Assembly: GCF_958450345.1 (NCBI RefSeq)
Contig: NC_088780.1
Span: 108,946,226-109,010,225 of the forward strand
DNA from: Calliphora vicina
Taxonomy: Eukaryota; Arthropoda; Insecta; Diptera; Calliphoridae
Direction of reading: 5' to 3'
DNA length: 64,000 nt
Shown: piece after piece, positions 26,951 through 39,110 of the stretch
How positions within the stretch are numbered: the stretch's first letter is position 1
Layout of the letters: every line of letters starts with the position of its first letter
Notes under the pieces: generated by a model
Seen by the model: the letters and a program-made list of their open reading frames with translations, nothing else
What the model was told of the DNA's origin: nothing
Database searches by the model: none
Translations under genes and position numbers: made by a program

Positions 26951-29555
26951 TGTTCAATAACTAAAAGTTGTTACTAGTTAGTAACAATTGTTACTGGAAA
27001 AGCATTCATTAGAGAAAAAATCAAGAGCGTATAAATTTTAGAGAGTGCTCTCTCGTTGCAAACTATTACAAGTTCTATTTTGAACTCGTAATAGTTAGCA
27101 GCTTTTATGTTATATGTTTTGTGTTATTGTTTATTTATTTAAAATTTTATTTTTGTGGTGAAAAAATGTCAAAACAAAATAATTTTCAATAAAATTAAAG
27201 AAAATGTGAGTATTTATACATTTTAAAAGGAATAAAATAAGAAAATTGTGTTTTTAAAACAATTGTTACTGGAAAAGCGTTCATTTACTTTTTACTATTT
27301 TTGAGAATTTAAGAGAGTAATTTTGTAAATTTTGATTTTATTCTCTCGTAGCAAGTATTTACTGGGAAAGTAAATGAACAGACCTAATATGTATGTATGA
27401 ATTTATTGAATTTATTTCTATGGAAAAGGACTAAAAGGGGAGCCCAATTAAATGTTTTAATTCACAAATATTTTATGATTCTATATAAATTCCAATAAGA
27501 ACAATATTAATAAACATTGTAATTTAAAATAGCGATTTGAAAATGCTTTCTATTCTGGCTATTATTGTAGATTTAATTGAATGACATTTTAATTAGAACT
27601 ATTTTAATAATGATTTATTGAGTGTTGATCAATACTTTGAAGTTATTATAAAGTTTTGCCTAACATTAAACTCTATACAGTTTTACTAATCTAATCGGAA
27701 ATAAATTGGAAATGGTTTAATGAAATCTCAAACCATCTGTGATTTATATTACCCCGTGTTTATCCACTATTTTTTTATCTAAACATAAGAAAATTTTCTT
27801 TGTAAGCTTATAAAATTGATTACAATTGTTTAAGTAATTTAATATTTAAATACATAAATTAAAGAATTTATACTATATATTTATTTACTTTACTAAAAAA
27901 ATCTAAATAAGCTACATTTTTCGAAAATGACTGAAATCTAAATCTAAATCAAATGTTTTTTTTAGATATTTCAAAAACTTATTACAAACATTCATATGTT
28001 AGAAAAATATGTAGGTATGAATGAATGAATTGAATTGATTATTTTATTATGCGATTTATACTTTGAATGAACTAGGGAGCACAACTACTACTCTACTATT
28101 TTCTAGATTTTAACAAATATTTTAGAGTTTTAAAGAAATTCCAATAAGAACAATATTACTTACTACTCCCAACTATTTAATGCAGAGAAGCACAATTATT
28201 ACGTATCTGCCAATTATTGAAGTATTAATCCTGAATGAAATTTGATCAATGTATGTATTTCAATACTGAAAATTTGATTGAACAATACTTTGAGTTATAC
28301 ATAATATTCTATTAACTAACTTTAAATTATTTAATAAACAAACTTCAAGGAAATAGAAAATACGGAAATTTATTGTTTTATTAAAAAATGTATTGAAATG
28401 GGTAGCCCAGTCCCACTCCTAATAACTTTATTAAACTATTTAATTTACAAACTTTTAATGATTCTGAACTAAAGGGACGAAGCTTTACCAAACTCTCAAA
28501 CCATTTCAGACTTGTTCTACATCCAGTTTATCCATAATTCGTTTTATCTAAATAAGAATTAAGTTTTATTTATTTTTGTCATTTCTAATTTCAAATATTT
28601 AGTCAATAAAATCTGTTGAAGTTTATGAAAAATTCAAAAACTTAGAAATTGAAAAGAAGCCAAATTACTCAAAAAAATGTGTACATATGTATGTAAATAC
28701 ATACAATAATCTGAATATATAGTTTTTTTATATTTTATACAATTTGAATTGAATAATTTATCACAAAATGTATTACATACGTATGTATGTGTATGGAAAT
28801 GACAGAAACTTAAATTGGAAGACTATTAGTGTTTAATAACAAATGTATTCAATAACATATTTTTCTAGAATTATTTAAAACACAAACATTTAAAGATTCT
28901 AGAAAATATTGCAGAAAAAGCCATTTAGAACATTTTAAACATTATCATCTCTACTTTATATGTATATGTACATCGCTATATAAAGTAACCATTACTAACT
29001 CAACTTTATTGAATTATTTAATTCACAAACAATTCTAACAATTATTATTAGTTTGTCCTGTATAAAGGATAAAAAATAAATTTGGAAAGTTTTACTGAAA
29101 TAACAAACCTTGAAATTACGGTTTTAGTACGTTTTCTAATATTTATTATTATTTTAAAATCAAAATATGAGAAAATCAAATAAATATTGCCTTTTTAGAA
29201 AAATATTTACAAATGAGTTGATTATTTTATCAAACAATTTAATATTTGGGAGGAAAAGGCTAAAATTCCAATTAGAAACACATTGTACTAACAACTTTAA
29301 AGTAGTAATTCCAACTACATAAGTACGTACTGCCCAATTTACTAAATTACATACATACATATTTAATACACAAACTTTAAATATTTCAGTTTTTCTAAAA
29401 AATACAATTACTAAACTTCGTCAAGTTATTTAATTCACACACAAATCTAAAAATTTTAGTTACTTCTCCTGCGCAAAGTTCTAATTTAAACTTCCATAAT
29501 ATAGTGTTGTCCAACTACTACATATTTACTAATACACTTTATTAAATTAGTCAGT

Positions 29556-29612
29556 TCACAAACCTTCAACACATTCTAGCAGTTCTAGTGGCAATTGTTG
29601 CAGTTCCGTCAT
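29556..29612 (-). CDS. Conserved 18-codon ORF in left palindrome arm
   Basis: ATG to TGA encodes MTELQQLPLELLECVEGL. The same 57 bases occur without a change at 35775-35831 on the other strand. GAAG|GTTTGT near its end could be a splice donor, making this a first exon. The LPLELLE string is reminiscent of the start of an F-box, but this is too short to call. Expression unknown. Confidence 0.3.
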   Translation of the reverse strand: MTELQQLPLELLECVEGL

Positions 29613-29806
29613 TTTAACAAACACAAAAACAAAAACCCATACACGACAATTAATTAAACGAAACGAATAGAAAAATTTGCAAATTTTAATTTCCTATTTG
29701 TGACTCAGCATTCATAGATGCTGTTAATTAAACACTTTTAGTTTATCACCAACACATTCGTTAATATTTTTCACTATATTTTAATTAATTTTAAACACTA
29801 TTTATA

Positions 29807-29839
29807 CTATTTTTCCCGATTGAAATAACCCGACGACAT
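29807..29839 (-). CDS. Conserved 10-codon upstream ORF in left palindrome arm
   Basis: ATG to TAG encodes MSSGYFNREK, upstream of the 18-codon ORF on the same strand and preceded by GATCGGCCGCCAAA. The partner at 35548-35580 differs only at codon 2 (Leu for Ser). Confidence 0.25.
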   Translation of the reverse strand: MSSGYFNREK

Positions 29840-29890
29840 TTTGGCGGCCGATCACTTAAACATTTGCTAATAAGACTAAAAAGTGGAGAT

Positions 29891-31190
29891 GAAGTTGGAT
29901 GTTATACATATTGCTAGAATAAGAAAACAAGTGCAAGAAAGAGGATTACCAATGTTAAGTAATATTTAATAGTGCTGGGGAAAATAAAATAAGAGAAATA
30001 AAAAGGAAATTGTTGATTGAATGAAAATTTTTAATTTATATTCATTCATATACAGTTACGGTAAAAACAATTCATGATTTGTTTGCGTAGCTTTCAATTA
30101 AAATTCTGGTATTAGAGAAAATAATTTAGTGTGAAATCATTGTAAATATGTTAAATAATAAAAAAAATTTGCTAGGAATAAATATTGAATTTTAACAATA
30201 TTGAATGTTAATGAGTTTGTTAAATTGTACAAAAAATTTAAATTTGTGTGGAAATTTGGAAATTTTCAAATTTTCAAGCGACAAAAACTAAATTTTTCAG
30301 GAGAAGGTTTTTATTATTTATTTCTTGTTTAAATTAAGTTTTTCTTTCTTATGTATGCATACATATCGTTGCCTTAATATCGTTATCTTTCTCAAATATA
30401 GCAGAACGTAAGTTGTTGAACGAAATTTTTATAGCGAATAATGGCGCAAGAATAGCATTGTTTCGATTTTTCACCTACAGCTGCCACTTTCGTAAAATTA
30501 ATACTTTCTAGAGTGTTATAGCGTTTCCGTGTGGTGTATTAAGTACCTTTTGCGGTTCGAAACTAACACACAGAAATGAAGAATCAACTTTGCTTTTCTC
30601 CTGGTCCACTAAAAAATGTTTCTGTGACTTCTCTTTATTCATTATGTGCATTTGATATGCTTTTGTTGACACTTTCACGATCAAAAAAATCAAAAAAAAA
30701 ATTATTAATTTTTTTTAGATATTCTTCACAAAAACAATACTTATAACTCACAAATGTATCAAAAACATGCACGTAATTTTCTAACCCCGTTATCCATAAT
30801 TATTTAATTAAATGTTTCTTCACTTAAATTTAAATGCATATTTTAAAAATTGGTAGGTCATATTTTGATGATTTTAAATTATAAATGCATGAAAATCCAA
30901 CTCCTCTTAATATATTACTAAAAAGATATCAAAAAATAAAAAAAAATATTTGATTTGTATGTTTGTTATAGTTTTAGTATTAGTTTTAGTACTTCGAAAT
31001 ACAAATTTTAAATATTTTTAGGTAAACACAATTTTTTTTTCTAATGTTTTTTTTCAGTTTTTGGAAAAAAAAATTTCGAATTGTTTTTTAATTTTTTTTT
31101 TTTAAATTTTAAAATTTTTTTAAATAGCAACCGAGCCGGAAGAATTCCGGAGATATTGATGTATGAATCGTGTATGAAAGTTATTTGGGA
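29891..31190. other. Start of palindrome spacer, non-genic
   Basis: A slightly less AT-rich patch at 30,370-30,700 includes a 61-codon minus-strand frame (30508-30693) without a known domain. No gene is called. Confidence 0.4.
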
Positions 31191-31194
31191 GCTT

Positions 31195-31375
31195 CAGAAA
31201 GTTGATTTCAACAGACAAACAGACTGACAGACTTGCTTAATCGACTCCGCCATCTATAAGGATCCAGAATATATATATACTTTATAGGGTCCGAAAATTA
31301 TATTGTGGAAATTACGAACGGAATGACAAACTTATACATATATAGCCTTCTCACGAAGGTGAAGGGTATAATAAA
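31195..31375 (+). repeat. 3' end of a GTAAGAG-type snap-back repeat
   Basis: TTAATCGACTCCGCCATCTA, GAACGGAATGACAAACTTAT and ACGAAGGTGAAGGGTATAAT match the 3' end of the nested copies near 57.1 kb. Confidence 0.7.
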
Positions 31376-32058
31376 GAGAAACTGAAATAGAATTTTTAGA
31401 ATTGTTAATACTTTAATAAAAATGCATGCATTATTTCAAAAGCGCTTTAAAACTACAACCTTAGTCGACAATGAGATTACATACATTTTGTATTCAAAAC
31501 AAAACAAAAATAGTTTATATTTTGTTGCTCACTCTAGTGTTGCTCTAAATTCTCTCATGCTTTGATTTGTAGCCACTATAATTCATCGCCTTATCTTTTG
31601 CTGTGGTTTGTGGACTGTAGTTTAAATTGTAATCTAGTTTATTTTCATGCAAGAGCTTGCACAAAATTTCCCCAGCAGTATAAAATAGTACTGAAAATTG
31701 GTAACCCTATTTCTTTAACTTGTACACATTAAATTTGCGCGAATTCATTAATTTGACATTTAGAACAACTCTCTCACTAATGGGAATGTCAAACTCCATA
31801 TAATAAAATGAAATGAATAAATTCGCGCCAATTTCTCTGAATTCGCGCTATTTTTTCTGAATTCGCCACAGCTTCCACCTTGTATAAATTCACATCGAAT
31901 TTGTTCTAATCAGTACAGGGATGGAATTGTGAATTTGTGTATTGTAGAAACGGGAACAAATGGCAAATTAAATTTACACTACACTAGATTAAAAATAGTT
32001 AAAAACGGTTAAAATCTACAGAAGTAAAATTTTAAATATCTATTCTAAAAAAAAAAAC

Positions 32059-32710
32059 AAAGAAGAGTTTTATATTCGGCTGTTCTGAATCTCGTATACC
32101 TACCATTAATATGTGGGTATTTTAATTTATTGCTAATAAAATATTTTCTCATATAGGGTTTGTTTATATGGGGGCAGGGTCAATTTCGGACTGATCCTCA
32201 CAAAAGTTGATACAAAGATTTAGGTTCATATAAAACTTGTCTATGTCCAATTTTATCACGATATGATTTATTTTAAGACAATTATGAATGTTCATATAAT
32301 TTTCTTAGGGGGACCTTGTAAGGGGACTAGGGGACTGCATGATTTTTGCCATACTTTATAGTATAATTTCAGAGTACTTAGAACTAATTTGTGCAAAATT
32401 TTATCAGGATTTCCGCATAATCAACATATTTATGACTGCTCAAACAGTATTCTGGGGAAGCATTTGCAAGGGGGATAGGTGATATCAATGACTGATATTG
32501 CTCATTTTCAATAACAAATAAGCCTTATCAATAGATAGTATTTGTAGTTTATTTCCTTTGGGGCCTATTGTGTTATAAACAGGCAAACAGACGCACGGAC
32601 ATAGCTAGATCGTCTTAGAATATAATGAGGACCCAGAATATAAATACTCTGCGACAAATATTTTGATATGTTAAAAACGGAGTAATAAAAGCAAAGGCGG
32701 GTATAAAAAC
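32059..32710 (+). repeat. Degenerate snap-back repeat
   Basis: Starts GAAGAGTTTTATATTCGGCT, like the GTAAGAG family. It ends with TAGCTAGATCGTCTTAGAAT and GCGGGTATAAAAAC, like the copies at 10.2 and 42.3 kb. Confidence 0.6.
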
Positions 32711-32909
32711 AATTGATGGGTAAATATAATTTTTATTAAGCCAATTAACGGAAACCTGCACAGTTTGTGTTTTGCTAATTAATTATTAAATGTTAAAATA
32801 TGTTACAGGGAGCGAATGGAAATTGGTACTTTTCTTTTTGCTAATAGTACGTTTGGTTTTATTCTAAACAAATGAATTTAGAAAAGTAAAAAAGTATATA
32901 TAAACATAT

Positions 32910-33361
32910 TTGGGGTATTCACACGGTCTCCTATTTGGTCATATTGTCATAATGTCGTTATATATTATGATGGTTTAAACAAATTTTTGTTGTGTTTCAA
33001 ACAAAAAAGTTCTAAACTAATAAGACTATTTGAAAATAATACTTTTTTTGTTTAAAACACAAGAAGAACTATTATAATATATTAGGACATTATGACAATA
33101 TATATTTGAGGGATTCAAACGGTCTACTATTATGTCGTATTGTCATAATGTCGTAAAATATTTTTTTAGTTTAAAAAAATTCTTGTTGTGCTGCAAACAA
33201 AAAAAGTGTTATTATATGACAAACTAATAAACATAGTTCAAAAAGTCTTATTAGTTCACAACTTTTTTGTTTGAAACCCAACAAAAATTTGTTTAAACTA
33301 AAAATATAGTTTATGACATTATGACAATACGACCTAATAGGAGACCGTTTGAATCCCCAAA
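32910..33361. mobile_element. Inverted-repeat miniature elements, one within another
   Basis: Outer ends are GGGGTATTCACACGGTCTCC and GGAGACCGTTTGAATCCCC. A further internal start, GGGGATTCAAACGGTCTAC, lies at about 33107, followed by TCGTATTGTCATAATGTCG. This suggests a tandem or nested pair sharing a right end. Confidence 0.75.
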
Positions 33362-33559
33362 TTATATATTCTTAACTATTCAAATGGTTTTCGGGTAAAA
33401 ATTATTATTCGAATATCCTTTAGAAGAATTGCGTTGTCTACCTTGTTGGACTTACCACATTTTCTAGTAATTATTTTGTAGTTATTAGTTGACTTTACAC
33501 ATTTCCTTTTTATCCTTTATTTTCATAGTTTTAAACCTGTTATTTGAATAAAAAAAAAT

Positions 33560-34440
33560 TTTAAATTAATGATTGACTTGATCCAAATTATGCTCTAAAA
33601 TTTTATGCGCATAAAATATGTGTGGCATGAAATAACCACCACGAAATAACTCCCCAAAACAGAAATATGTCCTCAAAATTTGGGGTAAGATAATTACCAA
33701 ATTTCAAAATTAAATTTTAAAATCCTACATCTTGAAATATAAAATAAAAAAAATGTTTATTCGTAAAGTTCCGTATTAAAATAATATAAAGGCAAATACA
33801 ATATTTTTAACATATGAACCAAATCGGACATTAGTTTTGAATATCTGATTATATCCAGATGTTATTCAGATAATAGGCTGATATAAATGAAACATACAAA
33901 ACATTGCTAAAACAACTTTTTGTTTGGTGTTGAAAAAATGGATTTCTGTGTAAATCCGTTATAATTTTTCGAAACCAAAACTCTTCATTCATTATAAATA
34001 TATAATTAATAGTTTTGGTGGAAAAAATGTTTTCCGTGTAAATGGTTGTCAATTAAAAAAAAGATATAATAGATTCTGGGATAGTAAATTGTTCTTAATT
34101 TTTACGTTTTCCAAATTCCGACAAAGTGTAAATATTTACTTTGTCGGAATTTGGTGTATGAAAACAATGTATGTGGTATAACGAAATAACCCACCAAAAA
34201 CGAAATTTAGGAATTTAATTAATTTTAAAAATTGGGGTCTTATTTCAAGTGAAATAACGTCCTAATTAAAAACTAATTAATTAAATACTCAAAAAATTTA
34301 AAAACTCCCATTGTTTTGCGCTCTGCATAACATTTTGGGGACTTATTTCATTTAAGTTTTGAGAAAATATGCACCATTTTTTATCAAAAACTTAATTCAG
34401 TTTCATTGTCATTTGGGGTAGACTTTAAATTTATTACTCT
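33560..34440. repeat. Repeat-rich segment with a perfect hairpin
   Basis: Phrases such as GAAATAACCACCACGAAATA, CACGAAATAACTCCCC and GGGGACTTATTTCATTTAAG recur in both orientations, suggesting a decayed inverted-repeat element. At 34111-34154, CCAAATTCCGACAAAGT is followed after 10 bases by its exact reverse complement. Confidence 0.5.
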
Positions 34441-34510
34441 TTTGTTAAAGTATTGTAACAGAATATTTTAATCATTCTTGCCTAATAAAAACAACAAATT
34501 ATGTAGCTAC

Positions 34511-34921
34511 TAGAGTATCCAAAACCGGTCAACCGGTTTTTTCAACTTTGTAAACTCCACCGGTTTCGGTTTTTTTAACTTTTCGGATTTTTGACAAACC
34601 GGTTTTCGTAAGACGGTTAACCGGTTTTAATGAAATATATTTTCTAAAGCTCATTCAAACATATTTATGAAAAACTTTGGTACCATTTTTAAAAATATTG
34701 ATTTATTTTATAGAAAATTGTAGCATTTGACAACATTTCTTAAAAGATATAAAATAATTGCATAAAGAATTCAAAAATGCTAAATTTCCATTAAATAAAA
34801 ATTTAATATTAACCGGTTAGCCGGTTTTTTGAAAACAAAAGCCGAAAACGCTTAACCGGTTTTTTTAAAAGACAATAATCGAAACCGGTTTTTTAAATTT
34901 GCCTGTTTTTTGGACACTCTA
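34511..34921. mobile_element. 411-bp hAT-like miniature element, perfect 8-bp target duplication
   Basis: The ends TAGAGTATCCAAAA and TTTTTTGGACACTCTA are inverted repeats. GTAGCTAC lies on both sides (34503-34510 and 34922-34929). The interior is built of repeated AACCGGTTTT in both orientations. Confidence 0.88.
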
Positions 34922-35547
34922 GTAGCTACGTAGTGTACTTTTTTGGGTATTTTATGTTATCTACATAGAAAAATGTATTTCAAACTTCTAAACTAATTTC
35001 ATCTAATGTCGGTTAACCGGTAAATTGGTTTCCTAAAAGTGGTCAACTTTCATTTAAATTAGAAACCGGATTTTAAAAAAATGTTTTTTATAAACATTAA
35101 AAGTTATTGTAAATTAATTTTCAATGGTATTTGAGAGTCACAAATTAGTGTCAATATTTTTCAAAATTCCTTGATAAAAAATTGTCAATGTTAAGTCGAA
35201 AACACTTAGAGCGTTTGTATTCCAATATGTTAAAATGTGATTTAAAAAAATATATAAAACAGATGTACATATATTTTAAATTTCAATTCAATTGACGATT
35301 ACAATATAAATACATTACATATTATGAAATATTATTCATTTTTAAAAGTCTCGAAGTATAATATTTAAATTCAACCAAATGATACCAAATAGATGTACAA
35401 TTGTACTTTGTACGTTCAAATTGTACCAAAACAAATTTCAGTTGAACTAACATTCCCAACCCCGTACTAGTATGATTTATTATTGCACTTCTTTTCATCA
35501 CTACTTTTTAGTCTTATTAGCAAACGTTTAAGTGATCGGCCGCCAAA

Positions 35548-35580
35548 ATGTTGTCGGGTTATTTCAATCGGGAAAAATAG
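35548..35580 (+). CDS. Conserved 10-codon upstream ORF in right arm
   Basis: Encodes MLSGYFNREK and stop; see the left-arm partner at 29807-29839. Evidence for translation is limited to conservation between the two arms. Confidence 0.25.
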   Translation: MLSGYFNREK

Positions 35581-35774
35581 TGTAAAAAGTGTTCAAAATT
35601 AGTTAAAATTTAGCTAAAAACCTTAACTAATGTGTTGGTGATAAACTAAAAGTGTTTAATTAACAGCATCTATGAATGCTGAGTCACAAATCGGAAATTA
35701 AAATTTGCAAATTTTTCTATTCGTTTCGTTTAATTACTTGTCGTGTATGGGTTTTTGTTTTTGTGTTTGTTAAA

Positions 35775-35831
35775 ATGACGGAACTGCAACAATTGCCACT
35801 AGAACTGCTAGAATGTGTTGAAGGTTTGTGA
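35775..35831 (+). CDS. Conserved 18-codon ORF in right arm
   Basis: Encodes MTELQQLPLELLECVEGL and stop, identical to 29556-29612 on the other strand. The two copies are divergently oriented, about 6.2 kb apart. Confidence 0.3.
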   Translation: MTELQQLPLELLECVEGL

Positions 35832-36737
35832 ATTAAATAATTTAATGAAGTGTATTAGTAAATATGTAGTTGGGCAACACTATATTATTGAAGTTTAAAT
35901 TAGAACTTTGTGCAGGAGAAGTAACTAAAATTTTTAGATTTGTGTGTGAATTAAATAACTTGACGAAGTTTTTTTAGAACTGAAATATTTGAGTTTGTGT
36001 ATAAAATATGAAATTTAGTAAATTGGGTAGAAGTTGCATTTACTATTAAATTTATTAGTACAGTGTGTTTCTAATTGGAATTCTAGCTTTTTCCTCCTAA
36101 ATATTAATTTTTTGATAAAATAATCAATTCATTTGAAAAAAATTTGTCTGATAAAAGACAAATTATGTCCGATTTTTTCATATTTTTATCATTTTTATTT
36201 ATTCGTATTCTATAGCTTAAGCTATTTTTGTTAATAAGTTTTTATAAAATAATAATAAATATTAGAAAACGTACTAAAACCGCAAATTCAAGGTTTCAGA
36301 TTTCAGTAAAACTTTCTCAATTTAGTTCAGTTTAAAGTATTGTTTGTGGTTAAATATTTCAGATTAGTAGTGATAAAAATAATAAAAATAAACTTGTCAT
36401 TTGATAAAACGATTTGTTGATAAACTTGAATTAGAACAAGTCTGAGATGGTTAGGTAGTTCGGTAAAGCTTTTCCACTTTAGTTCCGATTAGAGTAAATT
36501 TAGTTTATTAAATAACTACATTATAAATTCAGAGTGTTGCCCAAACAAGTAGTCAGTATTACAATATGTAGTTCCAATTAAAGTTGCAGAAGTGGGGCTG
36601 GGCTACCCATTTCATTCGTTTTCTTCGGAATAATACATTTTGTAATAAAATAATAAATTCATTAATACATATTTTCTATTTTCGTCAATTAATTAATTGA
36701 TGTTTGTTTATTAAAAAATTTAATATATTTGAAAGTT

Positions 36738-37475
36738 AAGGCCCAACTATAATGTGCATAAGCTAGCTTAAGTTAATGTCAAAACCGAACGAAAAGACTG
36801 TCAAATGCTTAAGAAAATCAGAAGAAACTTTTAGGTGGCCATAATGTACTTATGTGCATTCAAAACAATTTAGCCCCATTGGACATTTATGTGCAACACG
36901 TAATTAAAAAAATACGTATTTCTTATTATTTTATGAAAATAAATTAATTTTCTTCATCCTTTTAATTTTTTCTTTATTTTCTTTGTATACAATAAACAAA
37001 CTTACGGAATGTGCGACCAGCTTCCCTCTTTGCTTAAGGCCCAACTATAATATGCATAAACTAGCTTAAGTCAGCTTAAGCAACTGTGCGAATACATATA
37101 AAATGTATGTGACAAACTATAATGTACTTAAGAGAGTTTCGTCAAGTTTCGTCAAATTTTATTTGCTTAAGCAAAGTGCGAAGCTGGTCGCACATTCCGT
37201 ACGGAATCAGCTGTTTGTTTATTTTATACAAAGAAAATAGAGAAATAAATGAAAACGATGAAGAAAATTAATTTATTTTGATAAAATAATAAGAAATACG
37301 TATTTTTTTAATTGCATGTTGCACATAAATGTGCAAATGGAGCTAAATTGTTTTGAATGCACGTAAGTACATTATGGTCATCTAAAAGTTTCTTCGGATT
37401 TCCTTAAGCATTTGACAGACTTTTCGTTCGGTTATGACATTACCTAGCTAGCTTATGCATATTATAGTTGGGCCT
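36738..37475. mobile_element. Palindromic element X2, interleaved with X1
   Basis: The left half (36738-37035) starts AAGGCCCAACTATAATGTGC. The right half (37171-37475) is its reverse complement and ends ATTATAGTTGGGCCTT. The left half of X1 (37036-37170) lies between them. No ORF. Confidence 0.75.
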
Positions 37476-38912
37476 TTAAGCAAATAAAATTTGACGAAAC
37501 TTGACGAAACTCTCTTAAGTACATTATAGTTTGTCACATACGTTTTATATATGGGGCATTTCATGTCAAGTGAACCAACTTTTGAAATCGATGTCTTCCG
37601 ATCGGGATGAAATTTGCACCAAGGTTAGCTCTATTGGATAGTAACTCAGACACAATTTTTCAACAACATCGGTCGAGAACTCTCTGAGTTATAGGGGGTA
37701 AAATTTTGACAATTTGGTCAAACAGGGGTTTTTTCTTATCCATGTAACTTATTACCTATTGTTCTTAGCAAAATGTGTCCCAAATAGTATAGATAGCTAT
37801 TTCTTCGATCTTTCGAAAAAAAATATTTAAAAAAAAAAATAAAAAATTTTTAATATTTTAATAGATATCCCACTCGCATCCCACTAAGGGACTAAAAATA
37901 TCTTGAAGAAATGGACCTAGGCTTTCTTTTGAGCAAAAAAAAAAATTAAAAAAGGGCCCATATTGGAAAAAAAATTTTGATTTTGCAAAAAAAAAATTAA
38001 AAAATTGTATGTCTTGCGTTACAAAATATTTATTTTGATAGATATCCCACTCGCATCCCACTAAGGGACTAAAAATATCTTAAAGGAATAAACCTAAGCT
38101 TTCTTTTGACTACAAAAAAAATTTTAAAAAAAGGGCCCATTTGGAAAAAAAATCGTATTTGCAAAAAAAAAGTCAAAAATTGTAAGTCTTGAGTTAAAAA
38201 ATATTTATTTTGATAGATATCCCACTCGCATCCCACTAAGCGACCAAAAGGGTCTTCAAGGATAATATCTAAGCTTTTGTTTGACCTAAAAAAAAGATTA
38301 AAAAAGGGTCCATTTTGAAAAAAAAAAGTCAACAAAGTTTTTGATTTTGCAAAAAAAGTCAAATATTTTATGTTTTGAGTTACAAAATATTTATTTTGAT
38401 AGATATCCCACTCGCATCCCACTAAGCGACCAAGTAGGTGTTCAAGGAAAATATCTAAACTTTATTTTAAGAAAAAAAAAAAAAAAAAAAAAGAGAAAAA
38501 ATTTAAAAAAAAAGTCAAAAAAGTTTTTGATTTCGGAAAAAAAATATTAAAAATTTTTTATTTTTTTTTTTAAATATTTTTTTTCGAAAGATCGAAGAAA
38601 TAGCTATCTATACTATTTGGGACACATTTTGCTAAGAACAATAGGTAATAAGTTACATGGATAAGAAAAAACCCCTGTTTGACCAAATTGTCAAAATTTC
38701 ACCCCCTATAACTCAGAGAGTTCTCGACCGATGTTGTTGAAAAATTGTGTCTGAGTTACTATCCAATAGAGCTAACCTTGGTGCAAATTTCATCGGATCG
38801 GAAGACATCGATTTCAAAAGTTGGTTCACTTGACATGAAATGCCCCATATGTATATTCGAACAGTTGCTTAAGCTGACTTAAACTAGTGTATGCATATTA
38901 TAGTTGGGCCTT
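37036..38912. mobile_element. Palindromic element X1, split by X2 and by a foldback element
   Basis: The left half (37036-37170) starts AAGGCCCAACTATAATATGC. The right half begins at 37476 (AAGCAAATAAAATTTGACGA), is interrupted at about 37,549-38,850, and ends ATGCATATTATAGTTGGGCC at 38910. Confidence 0.7.
37549..38850. mobile_element. 1.3-kb foldback element with about 285-bp arms
   Basis: The arms (37549-37830 and 38575-38850) are near-perfect reverse complements, from ATATGGGGCATTTCATGTCA inward past TTCGATCTTTCGAAA. Between them are four units of about 160-180 bp, each with GATAGATATCCCACTCGCAT. TA duplication is likely once the surrounding X1 arm is realigned. Minus-strand frames repeating GCEWDIYQNKYF come from these units and are not a protein family. 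Confidence 0.85.
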
Positions 38913-39110
38913 TAGACAATAGAATATTATACACAGAAAAAAATTATATTTCAATTCAAACATTTATCCGATATTGAACTGGTTTCAATTATTTCATAAT
39001 TAAATCAAGTATTCATTTGCTCAAAAACAAAATTTCTTGATATTTTCTATTGAAATTTGAGTTTTGAATTTGATTATTTTGACAATTGAATATACAATTT
39101 TCGTTATTGG

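Larger units (their letters stand above)
22900..29890 (-). repeat. Left arm of a giant diverged palindrome
   Basis: Matching blocks run inverted against 35,490-41,050. For example, 22,990-23,060 pairs with 40,890-40,990, 23,480-23,700 with 40,285-40,500, 27,550-27,740 with 40,160-40,285, 29,160-29,540 with 35,830-36,120, and 29,556-29,890 with 35,490-35,831. Identity varies from near-complete at the inner end to patchy elsewhere. About 3.8 kb at 23.7-27.5 kb has no colinear partner and contains insertions. Confidence 0.85.
29556..29890 (-). promoter_or_regulatory. Highly conserved inner block of left arm, putative 5' leader
   Basis: About 325 bp is nearly identical to 35,505-35,831, while DNA beyond the ORF end diverges. 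It contains both short ORFs and a G/T-rich run before the second ATG. Promoter function is inferred only from the position of the ORFs. Confidence 0.35.
35505..35831 (+). promoter_or_regulatory. Highly conserved inner block of right arm, putative 5' leader
   Basis: Counterpart of 29,556-29,890, reading away from the palindrome centre. It includes GTGATCGGCCGCCAAAATG, GCATCTATGAATGCTGAGTC and TCGTGTATGGGTTTTTG, all shared with the left arm. Confidence 0.35.

Noticed and set aside
37858..38422. Minus-strand frames repeating GCEWDIYQNKYF
   Set aside because: They are translations of the tandem units inside the foldback element, not a repeat protein.
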